A DNA stretch of 64,000 nucleotides from the NCBI GenBank assembly GCA_900318535.1, contig ONKU01000017.1:1-64000 (forward strand), given 5' to 3'. The DNA is from an uncultured Prevotellaceae bacterium. Lineage in GTDB: Bacteria > Bacteroidota > Bacteroidia > Bacteroidales > Muribaculaceae. The notes beneath the pieces were generated by a model. It ran no database searches. It was not told where the DNA came from and worked only from the letters and a program-made list of their open reading frames with translations. Positions 27,165 to 36,363 of the stretch are shown piece by piece (the first letter of the stretch is position 1; each line of letters begins with the position of its first letter). The translations under genes and the position numbers were made by a program.

Positions 27165-28736
27165 TCAATACTCTTGGTAGCCGAAGTCGGTGAAGTCGGC
27201 ATAGGACTCCTTGGAACCTTGTGCGTACAAGGCCAGGACAACGCCTGTGAAGCCTCCGGCCATCTCGGTGCTCAACAGCGTGCAGCTTTGGCTGCCCAGC
27301 TCGTGCCAGGTCTTGCCGCCGTCGGTCGAGCATTCATATCGGTAGGTGAGGCCGTCGCTGGAGATGCGCAGCTTCGCCTTGGACTGGTTCAGTTTGTAGG
27401 TCTTGATGTCGCTCATCGTCTTGAGGCGGCAATCCAGTTTCACGATCAGTTCGCTATTCTGGCGGGAGCATGACAGCGATTGCCATCCGTCATCAATCTG
27501 ATAGGCAATGATTCCGGCCTCGTCGCCCTCGTTGATATGGGCCGCATCCACATCGACCTGAACGGTCATGCGTTCGCTTGTCTGGCGCATGCCGATGAAG
27601 GTTGGATGGTCGGACTTGGCAACGGGTTGCCCGGCATGCAGGCGCAAGCGGCCGTCAGTGCGTTCATAGTTGGCCTCGATGGGGCTCTGCATGTGCATCC
27701 ACATGGGGCGCTCGGGCCAGGCCATGAGGTCCTCGTGGGTGACGGTGCGCAGCCTGCGCACAGGGGTGCCTCCCAGGTTGGCTTGCATCAGCGTGTCGAT
27801 GGGTTCTCCGCCGTTTATAACGGGCCAGCCGCCCTCAGGCCATTGTACGGGAGCCAGATAGGTCTCGCGGCCCAGGTGGTGATAGCTGCCGCCAAAGTTG
27901 CGGTAGGCCAGGAAGGCCACCCACCACGAGCCGTCGGGGGCCTGCACGAAGTCGCCGTGTCCCGTGCCCTGCACCTGCAGGACTTGGCCCTTCTGGCTGC
28001 AGTTGGTCATGATGGGATTGGCGGGATTGGAGATGTAGGGACCCTCGATGTTCTTGCTGCGGGCTATCGTGAGCGAGTGGGCAAGCTCGGTGCCGCCCTC
28101 CGAGATGAGCAGGTAGTAGTAGCCGTCTTTCTTGTAAATGTGCGGTGCCTCGGGAAAACGGCCGCCGTCACCGCACCACAGGGCAACGCTCTCGGTGAGC
28201 TGTTCGCCCGTCTTGTCATCTATCTCGCATAGCCAGATTTTGTCGCCGGGGTTACTCACCATGTAGCAGTGGCCGTCTTCCCAATAGAGAGACGGGTCGA
28301 TGCCTTGCTGCTTGAGCCAGATGGGCTCACTCCACGGGCCGCGAGGGTCGGTGGCGGTGACCATGAAGTTGCCGCCGTTGCCCACGTTGGTCGTGATCAT
28401 GTAGAAAGTGCCCTCGTGATAGCGGATGGTGGTGGCATAGATGCCCAGCCACGAAGAGGCCTGGTTGAGCGGCAGCTGTGATTCGCGGGTGAGCACATTG
28501 CCGATTTGCTCCCAGTTCACCAAGTCGGTGCTGTGATAGATGGGCACGCCGGGGAAGTATTGGAATGTGGAATTGACGACATAGTAGTCATTCCCCACAC
28601 GGCAAATCGACGGGTCGGGGTTGAAACCCGGTATGACAGGATTCAGATAGGCTCCTGCGGGCTGTGCCGTGAGCTGCAGCGCCATTAAGATGCTAGCAGC
28701 GAGCCATGTCAATCGATGAAACTTCATTTTGTGCAC
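27165..28736 (-). CDS. GH43 beta-xylosidase / alpha-L-arabinofuranosidase
   Basis: A 523-residue exported protein (signal peptide cleaved near PAGA, residue 29). The five-bladed propeller carries the GH43 triad: D41 in GFNPDPSICR, D147 in QGIDPSLYW and E196 in RFPEAPHIY. The C-terminal ~190 residues form a beta-sandwich of the GH43 C2/DUF1349 type. In xyloglucan loci such enzymes remove arabinofuranosyl side groups. In xylan loci they act as xylosidases, and sequence alone cannot decide. It lies 9 bp downstream of the GH3 gene. A second in-frame Met is at residue 4. Confidence 0.88.
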   Translation of the reverse strand: MHKMKFHRLTWLAASILMALQLTAQPAGAYLNPVIPGFNPDPSICRVGNDYYVVNSTFQYFPGVPIYHSTDLVNWEQIGNVLTRESQLPLNQASSWLGIYATTIRYHEGTFYMITTNVGNGGNFMVTATDPRGPWSEPIWLKQQGIDPSLYWEDGHCYMVSNPGDKIWLCEIDDKTGEQLTESVALWCGDGGRFPEAPHIYKKDGYYYLLISEGGTELAHSLTIARSKNIEGPYISNPANPIMTNCSQKGQVLQVQGTGHGDFVQAPDGSWWVAFLAYRNFGGSYHHLGRETYLAPVQWPEGGWPVINGGEPIDTLMQANLGGTPVRRLRTVTHEDLMAWPERPMWMHMQSPIEANYERTDGRLRLHAGQPVAKSDHPTFIGMRQTSERMTVQVDVDAAHINEGDEAGIIAYQIDDGWQSLSCSRQNSELIVKLDCRLKTMSDIKTYKLNQSKAKLRISSDGLTYRYECSTDGGKTWHELGSQSCTLLSTEMAGGFTGVVLALYAQGSKESYADFTDFGYQEY

Positions 28737-28745
28737 AACTGGTTA

Positions 28746-30947
28746 TTAATAGCTGAATTCAACATGGCAGCTCTCATCGCTGGAGTTGGTACTCAGGTAG
28801 GCACGGAAGGTACCGGGTTCAACGGTCCAGCCGTGGATAGCTTCGCTATAGTATTTCAGGTCATCGAGCGTAATGGTAAACTCGGCCATCTTGGTCTCGC
28901 CGGGAGCAAGGTCGAGTTTGACGAAGTTCTTGAGCTCCTTGCGCGGGCGGTCAACGCTGCACTCCATATCGCCGATGTAGAGCTGCACGATTTCCTTGCC
29001 TGCCACCTTGCCCGTGTTGGTCACAGGAACGCTCACCATGATGGGAGCGTCGTTGGTGATATGGGCCGAGGTGAGGGTAGGTTCGCCATACATGAAGGTG
29101 GTGTAGCTCAGGCCGTAGCCAAAGGGGAACTGCGGCTCAACCTTGCGGGTGTCGAAGTGACGATAGCCGATGTAGATGCCCTCGCTGTAGTAAACCTGCT
29201 TATTCTCGCCGGGATAGGCCTTCTGGCCATATTGATAGTAGGGATAGTCCTCGATGGTCTTGGCGAAGGTGACGGGCAGTTTGCCGCTGGGGTTTACCTT
29301 GCCGCTGAGCACGCCGGCCAACGCGTCACCACCCATCGAGCCCAGGTACCAGCAATGCAGCAGGCCCTTGATCTTGTTGAGCCAAGGCATGGCATAGGGG
29401 TTGCCGCCAAAGGTGATGACAATGATATTCTTCTGGATTTTGGCCAGGCCCTCGATGAGCTCGTTCTGTTCAAATGACAGGTCATAGCCCAGGCGGTCGC
29501 CGTTCTCGCAGTCTTCCTTGTGATTCTTGTTCAAGCCGCCGATGTAGATGATGAGGTCGGCCTCTTTGGCCTTGAGCAGGGCCTCTTCTCTCAGGCGCAC
29601 GCGCTCCGAGGGGGACACTTCGTCCACATGGTCATACAGGGCACGGCCCGAGAGATAACCCTGGGCATAATCCACCTTGTCGCCATAGAGTTTCTTGATG
29701 GCCTCGAGCGGGCTGATGTCGCGCAGGGTCTTGAGCTCCGATGAGCCGCCGCCCTGAGTGAGGCTGCGGGTGGCGTTCTCGCCCACGACAAGAATCTTCT
29801 TGTAACGTTCGGGGACGATGGGCAGAATTTTCTTCTCGTTGCGCAGCAGGGTGATGCCTTCCTCGCCGATGGCTTGGCAGGCTTCGTAGTGGTCCTCGCT
29901 GCATTGCTTGCCGATGGCCTTGTCGGGGTTCATGCAGGTGCGGAACATGGTGCGCAGCACGCGGCGGACCTTGTCGTCGAGATAGGACACGTCGAGTTTG
30001 CCCTCTTTGATGAGTGTCTCCATCGGGCGGGCCATATAGTAGTCGTCGTAGGTATATTCCGATTCTTTGGTCTTGCCGTCGGTATAAGAGCCCATTTCGA
30101 TGTCGAGACCTCCAGTGGCGGCCTGCCAGGTATCGGTCGTGCCGCCCCAGTCGCTGACGACGGCTCCGTCAAATCCCCACTGGCGCTTCAAGATGCCGTT
30201 GAGCAGCGAGTCGTTGTTGCAGCAGTGGATGCCCTGCCACATGTTGTAGCTGCCCATGATGCTCCACACGTGGGCCTCCTCGACGGCTTTCTTGAAGGCG
30301 GGCAGGTAGATCTCGTTGATGGCACGTTCGCTGGCGTTGACGTTGGCAGCAAAGCGGTCCACCTCCTGGTTGTTCAAGAAGAAGTGTTTGAGGCAGCAGG
30401 CCACGCCGTTTGCCTGGGCTGCCTTGATGTAGGGCACTACCATTTCGCCGGCCAGATAGGGGTCTTCGCCCATATATTCAAAGGCGCGGCCGTTCAATGG
30501 CAGGCGGGCCATGTTCACGCCGGGGCCCAGCAAGATGTCCTTGCCGCGGAAGGCGAACTCCTCGCTCAGGGCGTTGCCGTAGAGTGCTGACAAGTCACGG
30601 TTCCAGGTTGCTGCCAGGCAGGTGAGCGACGGGAAGGCCACGATGCTGTCGTTGGTCCACTTGGCAGGTGACCAGGTGTTCCATTCCAGCTCCTCGCGTA
30701 CGCCGTGGGGGCCGTCGTCCATGTTGAGCTGGCGGATGCCCAGGCGGGGCACACCGGCGCTGGTGAACTTACTCTGGGCATGAATCACTTGGATTTTCTC
30801 ATGCAGCGTCATGCGCGACAGCGCATCCTCGACGCGTTGCTCAAGGGGGGCATTGTTATCCAGGTAAATCGGCTTGTTTTTTTGTGCCGATACGGTGGTC
30901 GTTGCCAGCATCAGGGCTATGGCAATGGTCGAAATTAGTCTTTTCAT
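28746..30947 (-). CDS. GH3 beta-glucosidase/beta-xylosidase
   Basis: A 733-residue exported protein (signal peptide to about residue 21). The N-terminal TIM barrel has the KHFFLNNQE block (187-195) and nucleophile D266 in GAVVSDWGGT. The (alpha/beta)6 sandwich follows, with acid/base candidates in the GGGSSELKTL-to-GGLNKNHKEDCENGDR region. A C-terminal fibronectin-III-like domain starts near 620 (PVTNTGKVAGKEIVQLY). In this operon it would remove terminal glucose from xyloglucan or glucan oligosaccharides after GH31 has cleared xylose. Full family length. It begins 44 bp after the GH31 gene ends. Confidence 0.9.
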   Translation of the reverse strand: MKRLISTIAIALMLATTTVSAQKNKPIYLDNNAPLEQRVEDALSRMTLHEKIQVIHAQSKFTSAGVPRLGIRQLNMDDGPHGVREELEWNTWSPAKWTNDSIVAFPSLTCLAATWNRDLSALYGNALSEEFAFRGKDILLGPGVNMARLPLNGRAFEYMGEDPYLAGEMVVPYIKAAQANGVACCLKHFFLNNQEVDRFAANVNASERAINEIYLPAFKKAVEEAHVWSIMGSYNMWQGIHCCNNDSLLNGILKRQWGFDGAVVSDWGGTTDTWQAATGGLDIEMGSYTDGKTKESEYTYDDYYMARPMETLIKEGKLDVSYLDDKVRRVLRTMFRTCMNPDKAIGKQCSEDHYEACQAIGEEGITLLRNEKKILPIVPERYKKILVVGENATRSLTQGGGSSELKTLRDISPLEAIKKLYGDKVDYAQGYLSGRALYDHVDEVSPSERVRLREEALLKAKEADLIIYIGGLNKNHKEDCENGDRLGYDLSFEQNELIEGLAKIQKNIIVITFGGNPYAMPWLNKIKGLLHCWYLGSMGGDALAGVLSGKVNPSGKLPVTFAKTIEDYPYYQYGQKAYPGENKQVYYSEGIYIGYRHFDTRKVEPQFPFGYGLSYTTFMYGEPTLTSAHITNDAPIMVSVPVTNTGKVAGKEIVQLYIGDMECSVDRPRKELKNFVKLDLAPGETKMAEFTITLDDLKYYSEAIHGWTVEPGTFRAYLSTNSSDESCHVEFSY

Positions 30948-30991
30948 TATCTCTTGTTTTAGTTATTCGTCTTTTGTTATTACCCCACACA

Positions 30992-33937
30992 TTACAGTTT
31001 GACGGTCACTTGCTTGCCGTTGTACGCTACCATCTGCCCTGCGGGATTCTCGAGGTCGAGCTCGCGGGGATTGTCGCGGGTGATGGCAACGACGTTGAAG
31101 CGGCGCTGCTTGAGCATACCCTTGAAGTTGCCCTTGCGTTCGCCAATGGTGAGCGTGCGAGTGGTTTCGTCGTATTTGAAGTCGATGGTGGCATATTTGC
31201 CTTTCTCGTAGTTATAGTTGGTACCCTCGTCCTCATAGAGCTGGAACTGGCCGTCGGCACCGGTGTAGACATACAGGTTGATGAGCTCGGCGGGTTTCTC
31301 GTCGCTCCACTGCATCTCGGGACCGAAAGGGATGATGCTGCCTTCACGCACATAGACGGGTATGCGGCCATAGGGGGCATCGACGATGAGTTTTTGGCCA
31401 CCGTTGATGAATTCGCCGCTGTACAGGTCATACCAGCCGCACTGCTTGGGGAAGTAAACCTGGCGGTTGCGGGCTTTGTAGGTGGCGACAGGGCAGGCCA
31501 TGAAGGCGGGGCCGAACATCCACTGGTCGGGGATGTCGAGCACGTTCTTGTCGTCGGCAAAGTCCATCACCAGTGCACGCATGAGCGTGTAGTCCTTAAA
31601 GTGTGCCCAACCGGCCATCGAGTAGAGGTAGGGCATCATGCGGTAACGCAGCTTGTGGTAATAGACGATGCTCTCATGGGCGGGATGACCCTCGGGGGCG
31701 ATGTTCCACACCTCTCGCAGGGGCCATTGGCCATGGGCACGGTACAGGGGAATGAAGCAACCGAACTGGTTCCAGCGGGCTTGCAGCTCGCGCCATTCGG
31801 TCAGGTCACTGTTCTCGTGGCCCGTTTGGTCAAACTCTTGTTGAGCGGCCACATAGCGGTTCTCGACGCAGAAACCGCCCTGGTCCATGCCCCAGAAGGG
31901 GATGCCCGACATTGAGAAGTTGAGGCCTGCAGTCATCTGTGCCCTCATGTCTTCCCAACGGGTGCCGATGTCACCGCTCCAGGTGGCGGTCGAGTAGCGC
32001 TGTTCGCCTGCAAAGCCACTGCGGGTGAGCAGGAACACGCGCTTGTTGTTGCTCGTGGCACGCTGGCCGGTATAGATGGCGTCGGCGTTGACGATAGAGT
32101 AGGCGTTGAAATATTCGGTCGACGAACCCAGGGCTGTGGGGCCTGACAGGGCTTTGCGGTACCACATGGGTGTGCAGTCGCGTATGTTGGGCTCGCTGGC
32201 GTCCATCCACCAGGCGTCGATGCTTTGGCCGTATTTGGTGTACAGATTGTCGTCCATCTGTTTCCAGAACAGTTTGCGGGCACCCGCATCATAGGCATCA
32301 TAGAACGAACCGCGGAATCCCAGCCAATCGTGGATGTCGTCAACGATGGCTTGCTTGTAAATCCAGCCTTTGGCATCAAGTGCCTTGTAATTGTCGACGG
32401 TCTCATAGAATTTGGGCCAGACGCTGATCATGAATCGGCCGCCCATGGCGTGCACCGAGTCGAGCATGGCCTGCGGGTTGGGGAAGCGCGAGGCTTCAAA
32501 GGTGTGGTCGCCCCAGTTCTCCAGTTTCCAGTAATTCCAGTCCTGCACAATGTTGTCGACGGGGATGCGGCGGTTGCGGAACTCGGCAAGCGTCTGCTCG
32601 ATGTCTAGCGAACTCTTGTAGCGCTCGCGGCTCTGCCAGAAGCCCAGCACCCACTTGGGATACAATGAAGCCTTGCCCGTGAGGGTGCGGTAGCCCGAGA
32701 TGATTTCGTCAAAACTCTGACCGGCGATGAAATAGTAGTCCATGTCGCGGCTCATCTCGCTCCACACGGTGAGTTGCTCACGTTCGGCAGCGCTGCGGGG
32801 TGCCGACACGCGCAGTCCACAATAAGACACGTCGCCGTCGGGTTGCCACTCGATGCGCAGCTGCGTCTTTTTGCCTGAAGGCACCTGGGCGGTAAATTTC
32901 CATGCGTTGGGGTTCCATGCCGTGCGCCAGCGCTCGGGAACCACTTCCTCGCCGCCAATGTACACCTTGATGTAGCCGGCATAGTAGAGGATGAACTGGC
33001 GCAGCGTCTCGCTCACGCGTCCCTTGGGCTCGATGAAGCCTTCATAGACCACCGTCGCGCCGTTCAGGGCAAAGCCCTTCGGCAGGTTTTTGATGCCGCC
33101 GGGCTCGGTCAACTTGCCCAGTTCCGATCCTGCGGGCATGTCAAACTCAAAATAGAGGGAGTCTTCGCCGCGCACCAGGCGTTGGCCGTTCTTGTCGGTA
33201 TAGGTGCCCGTCAGGCTGCCTTTCTTGCCGTGCTTGTCATAGAGGTTGAAGGCTCGGTTGAGCTGCAGGTAGTCCTCGGGGTTGCCAAAGCGGCAATAGC
33301 TGTAGCTGTCCCACAGGATGCCGTAGCCGTTGGTGCTCAGCACCATGGGCACGCTCACCTTGGTATTATACTGGAACAGGTCCTCGTTCTTGCCCTTCAT
33401 GTTGAGTTCACCGGACTGGTGCTGTCCCAGGCCATAGAGCGCCTCATCTTGGTTCTCGAACTTGAGCGTCCAGGTCAAGCCCTTGCTCTGTTCGTCTGTA
33501 AGGGTGCCGACGCCGATTTCGCGCTCGGGCACCTTGAATGGCTTGAACGATTTACCGCCCACGGCCTCAGTCGCCAGGACCTTGCCGCCCTCGTCGGTGA
33601 ACTTGATGCGGCCGTCGGCCTTGTTGACGGTAGCCGTCACGTTCTTGGCCTTGATGCAATAGCTGTCGCCATTGTCGGTGACTGTGAACTTGGGCTTGGC
33701 CGTCTGCGGCACAATCATCAGACTGGCCGGCTTGGTCGGCAGTTGTGCCTCGCAGGTGGCCTGCACGCGCACGATGTTGTCATTCACAACTTGCAGGCGT
33801 ACCACGCGGGCGGCACCTGCCTGAGCATTCTCGATGTCGATTGTCACGAAGTTGCCTTCGGCCTTGACAGCGGCCTGTGCCACAGTGGCATACAGCGCAA
33901 ATGCCGTCATCAAAAACAGTTGTATGGCTATTTTCAT
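30992..33937 (-). CDS. GH31 alpha-xylosidase with PA14-type insert
   Basis: A 981-residue exported protein (signal peptide cleaved near AQA, residue 22). The GH31 N-terminal domain is interrupted by a PA14-like insert at about 225-385, as in the xyloglucan alpha-xylosidases of Bacteroides ovatus and Cellvibrio. The TIM barrel follows. Nucleophile D579 is in DAWWMDASEPN and acid/base D656 in TATWSGDIGTRW. It removes alpha-1,6-xylose from the non-reducing end of xyloglucan oligosaccharides, probably in the periplasm. It is the first gene of the six-gene operon and has its own promoter box. The PA14 insert is the main reason to prefer alpha-xylosidase over alpha-glucosidase. Confidence 0.9.
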   Translation of the reverse strand: MKIAIQLFLMTAFALYATVAQAAVKAEGNFVTIDIENAQAGAARVVRLQVVNDNIVRVQATCEAQLPTKPASLMIVPQTAKPKFTVTDNGDSYCIKAKNVTATVNKADGRIKFTDEGGKVLATEAVGGKSFKPFKVPEREIGVGTLTDEQSKGLTWTLKFENQDEALYGLGQHQSGELNMKGKNEDLFQYNTKVSVPMVLSTNGYGILWDSYSYCRFGNPEDYLQLNRAFNLYDKHGKKGSLTGTYTDKNGQRLVRGEDSLYFEFDMPAGSELGKLTEPGGIKNLPKGFALNGATVVYEGFIEPKGRVSETLRQFILYYAGYIKVYIGGEEVVPERWRTAWNPNAWKFTAQVPSGKKTQLRIEWQPDGDVSYCGLRVSAPRSAAEREQLTVWSEMSRDMDYYFIAGQSFDEIISGYRTLTGKASLYPKWVLGFWQSRERYKSSLDIEQTLAEFRNRRIPVDNIVQDWNYWKLENWGDHTFEASRFPNPQAMLDSVHAMGGRFMISVWPKFYETVDNYKALDAKGWIYKQAIVDDIHDWLGFRGSFYDAYDAGARKLFWKQMDDNLYTKYGQSIDAWWMDASEPNIRDCTPMWYRKALSGPTALGSSTEYFNAYSIVNADAIYTGQRATSNNKRVFLLTRSGFAGEQRYSTATWSGDIGTRWEDMRAQMTAGLNFSMSGIPFWGMDQGGFCVENRYVAAQQEFDQTGHENSDLTEWRELQARWNQFGCFIPLYRAHGQWPLREVWNIAPEGHPAHESIVYYHKLRYRMMPYLYSMAGWAHFKDYTLMRALVMDFADDKNVLDIPDQWMFGPAFMACPVATYKARNRQVYFPKQCGWYDLYSGEFINGGQKLIVDAPYGRIPVYVREGSIIPFGPEMQWSDEKPAELINLYVYTGADGQFQLYEDEGTNYNYEKGKYATIDFKYDETTRTLTIGERKGNFKGMLKQRRFNVVAITRDNPRELDLENPAGQMVAYNGKQVTVKL

Positions 33938-33959
33938 CTTAAATTACGCAATAAACGTA

Positions 33960-33967
33960 CAAATTTA
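33960..33967 (-). promoter_or_regulatory. -7 promoter box of the GH31-GH5 operon
   Basis: TAAATTTG on the minus strand, about 22 bp before the GH31 ATG, matches the Bacteroides -7 box. No well-spaced -33 element was seen. Confidence 0.55.
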
Positions 33968-34035
33968 CTAATAAATTCCAAAAAATCCCGCATTTCATAA
34001 GTTATTTATCTTTAATTTAGCCAAATGCCAGCCTT

Positions 34036-34209
34036 GGCACAAGCAGTATACATGCCGTCACCATGTGCCCATTCTGCCACATCGTGACATCGTCGACTTG
34101 ATGCGCAAGAACGAGAACTCGTTCCCGCATTTCCGCAATTCAAACACCTACAAACTCTTCGAGCCTGCTATATTCGAGAATAAGAAGAAAGCCTCCGGCT
34201 ATTTCTTCT
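34036..34209 (+). pseudogene. Possible 3' gene remnant
   Basis: One frame is open up to TAA at 34207-34209 and reads HRDIVDLMRKNENSFPHFRN, then SNTYKLFEPAIFENKKKASG and YFF. The composition looks protein-like and the GC content is higher than in the following genes, but there is no credible start. No family is recognised. It may be the tail of a gene lost when the AT-rich pair downstream was acquired. The rest of the 33938-34302 gap shows nothing beyond promoter boxes and a TTTAGAG repeat at 34218-34241. Confidence 0.3.
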
Positions 34210-34273
34210 AATTCTCGAAGTTTAGAGTTTAGAGATTAGAGAGATTTGTCGGCCCGAAATGAGAAATATTGTG

Positions 34274-34281
34274 TACCTTTG
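34274..34281 (+). promoter_or_regulatory. -7 promoter box of the small membrane-protein pair
   Basis: TACCTTTG fits TAnnTTTG and lies 21 bp before the ATG at 34303. A TTTG at 34245-34248 is 25 bp upstream, a little far for a -33 element. Confidence 0.55.
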
Positions 34282-34302
34282 CGTGTTCATAAGAGAATCA
34301 CA

Positions 34303-34695
34303 ATGAAAAATATCATTCAATACTTGTATTATCGTATAGCTCATGCTTTGTTAAATCTCAATCAATGGGAAAAAGACTACTATGATGTTCATGCCATGAC
34401 TTATTTGTCATTATGCATTGTGTCCAACATTGCTCTTATAACAATGCTCATCTGTGAATGGGTATTCAATATATCTATTCATGATTCATATTTGTTTTAT
34501 AGTAAGTATTTAGTTGCCATTGTCATAATATGTATGATTGTAATATGGAGAATATGGCCCGATGATAAAACTTATGAATTGTTGGATCAGAAATATAAGG
34601 GAGAAAAGCATCGAGTCATTAAAGGATGGTTGGTTTTTATTTATTGTATTCTGTCTTTTTTCTCATTCATTGCCGTTATTATTATATTTGCTTAA
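34303..34695 (+). CDS. Small membrane protein of unknown function (paralogue 1)
   Basis: A 130-residue protein with hydrophobic segments near residues 33-53, 66-83 and 108-129. The start at 34303 is chosen because its N-terminus MKNIIQYLYYRIA aligns with MTNLIQYVYFRIA of the next gene and a -7 box lies just upstream. An upstream TTG start would sit inside the promoter region. The C-terminal part (RVIKGWLVFIYCILSFFS) also matches the neighbour (RELNGWLIAIYCILSFFS). Base composition is markedly AT-rich compared with the flanking enzymes, which suggests transfer. No family is recognised. Confidence 0.7.
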   Translation: MKNIIQYLYYRIAHALLNLNQWEKDYYDVHAMTYLSLCIVSNIALITMLICEWVFNISIHDSYLFYSKYLVAIVIICMIVIWRIWPDDKTYELLDQKYKGEKHRVIKGWLVFIYCILSFFSFIAVIIIFA

Positions 34696-34701
34696 AGCAG
34701 T

Positions 34702-35088
34702 ATGACAAATCTCATTCAATATGTTTACTTTCGAATAGCTAGTGTGTTCTGGAATGCCAGTTCATGGGGCAGAAATACATATCATGGCTACACATCAGTG
34801 GTTTTGGAAACATGTATTGTTTTCAATGTTTTGCTGATTTTTTCAGTATTACGTTATGCAATTACAGGTGCTTATCCAAGTGAAACCATCGATTTTTTCT
34901 TAAAGACAATTTATATCCCCCTGATGATAGTGAGCGTTTTCTTTTTTCCGTCAAAGGACAAAAAAGATTACAAGAAGCTAGAAACTAAATATAAAAATGA
35001 CCAGTATAGAGAACTTAATGGCTGGCTGATTGCCATATATTGCATTCTGTCCTTTTTTTCTGTTGTCATTGTATCGTGTGTTTGGTAA
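34702..35088 (+). CDS. Small membrane protein of unknown function (paralogue 2)
   Basis: A 128-residue, three-segment hydrophobic protein starting 6 bp after its paralogue. The shared blocks are the N-terminal IQYVYFRIA helix, a DKKDYKKLETKYKNDQYREL loop and a C-terminal hydrophobic hairpin GWLIAIYCILSFFSVV. The pair looks like a tandem duplication translated together. AT-rich. The function is unknown, and no toxin, immunity or transporter motif is evident. Confidence 0.7.
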   Translation: MTNLIQYVYFRIASVFWNASSWGRNTYHGYTSVVLETCIVFNVLLIFSVLRYAITGAYPSETIDFFLKTIYIPLMIVSVFFFPSKDKKDYKKLETKYKNDQYRELNGWLIAIYCILSFFSVVIVSCVW

Positions 35089-35129
35089 ATCGTCAAACTA
35101 CACTTTTCCTTTGTCTTTTACGCATAGTG

Positions 35130-35166
35130 GCGGTTACCGTACCTTCGCAGTACGATAACCGCTTTT
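35130..35166 (+). terminator. Intrinsic terminator after the membrane-protein pair
   Basis: A 13-bp stem with one mismatch (35130-35142 with 35150-35162, GCGGTTACCGTAC) and a 7-nt loop is followed directly by TTTT. The remaining 90 bp before the lactonase gene show no supported feature. Confidence 0.8.
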
Positions 35167-35260
35167 ATTATGCAACGAGGCAAACTTGTATCCCCTTATA
35201 ATCTGCAGTCTATCAAGTGGAATTTACTGCTGCAGCATAACTATGTGGCGTGTTATATGC

Positions 35261-36340
35261 TTAGAAGAATTGGACGCAGACGGGCTTGCTTAGGGGGATG
35301 TCTTGATGGGTGTCGGTGAGGAGGCCTGTGTCGCTGTCACGCTTGAAGACTTGAATCTTGTTGCTGTCGCGGCAGCAGCACAACAGGAAACGGCCGTTGG
35401 GCGTGATGTTGAACATGCGGGGATGGGCTGCTGTGGGCTGGTAGCCGATGCGTGTGAGCAGTCCCGTTTGGCTATCAACGGCAAAGATGGCGATGCCCTC
35501 GGCTTTCAGACGATTGCTGGAATACAGAAATCGACCGTCGGGACTGAGATGTATATCTGCTCCGCCTCGCGCTCCCACGCTATCCGAGACGATTTCCTGG
35601 AGCGTTTCTAACCGGCCTTCATGATAGGCGAATACCGTCACCTTGCCCGATAGTTCACTCATCAGATAGGCAAATCGGCCATCGTTGCAGAACGTCAGAT
35701 GACGAGGCCCGGAATCGGCGCTGACATAAGCGGCCACGCCGTTCTCTATTACATCTTGCCCCTCGATGCGGAACGACAGGATACGGTCTGCGCTGAAGTC
35801 CGTAGCCAACACATATTTCCCGTCGGGCGTGAAACAGGCGCAGTGAACGTGGGGAGCCTGCTGCCGTGCAGGGTCGGGACCTCCTGTTGCTCCTGGGCAT
35901 TTCATGGCGAGTTCTGCCAGCGTTCCGCATTGTTTCAGCTGGAACACGCTCATCGAGCCCCCTGAATAGTTGGCAGTGAGGGCAAGGTCGCCGTTGGTGG
36001 CCACATAACAGGGGTCTTCACCCTCGGTAGGCGCAGTATCAATAAGGCGCATGCCGCCGTTCTTGGTTATTCTTACAATGTTGAGCGAGGCCTTCTCGTC
36101 ATGGGTCTCGCTGACCACATATATCAGCCGGTCATCACGAGATAGGGTCAGATAAGAAGGATTCCTCATTTCAAGAGAATTCAGCACCTCGGCTTCGCCG
36201 GTCTCCTGATTGAACCGGTAGGAATAGACACCCTTGCTGCCGCCGTCGGTGTACGTCCCAACAAACATCATTTCCACCTCTTGGGCCTGCACTATACCGA
36301 TGCAGGACAATAGCATGATTAATGCACTCTTCAGTTTCAT
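35261..36340 (-). CDS. Exported seven-bladed beta-propeller lactonase (6-phosphogluconolactonase-like)
   Basis: A 359-residue protein with a signal peptide (cleavage near VQAQ, residue 20). It is made of repeated propeller blades such as FVGTYTDGGSKGVYSYRF, LSRDDRLIYVVSE, PDGKYVLATDFSADRI and LSPDGRFLYSSNRL. This is the Pfam lactonase (PF10282) pattern. Family members hydrolyse sugar lactones, but an exported Bacteroidota member need not act on 6-phosphogluconolactone, a cytoplasmic substrate. It stands alone on the minus strand, with a dehydrogenase remnant just upstream. Substrate unknown. Confidence 0.85.
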   Translation of the reverse strand: MKLKSALIMLLSCIGIVQAQEVEMMFVGTYTDGGSKGVYSYRFNQETGEAEVLNSLEMRNPSYLTLSRDDRLIYVVSETHDEKASLNIVRITKNGGMRLIDTAPTEGEDPCYVATNGDLALTANYSGGSMSVFQLKQCGTLAELAMKCPGATGGPDPARQQAPHVHCACFTPDGKYVLATDFSADRILSFRIEGQDVIENGVAAYVSADSGPRHLTFCNDGRFAYLMSELSGKVTVFAYHEGRLETLQEIVSDSVGARGGADIHLSPDGRFLYSSNRLKAEGIAIFAVDSQTGLLTRIGYQPTAAHPRMFNITPNGRFLLCCCRDSNKIQVFKRDSDTGLLTDTHQDIPLSKPVCVQFF

Positions 36341-36363
36341 ATATGATTCGTTTTATCTTATTG

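Noticed and set aside
34246-34302. Upstream TTG start for the first small membrane protein
   Set aside because: It would overlap the -7 box and add 19 residues absent from the tandem paralogue. The ATG at 34303 aligns with the paralogue start.
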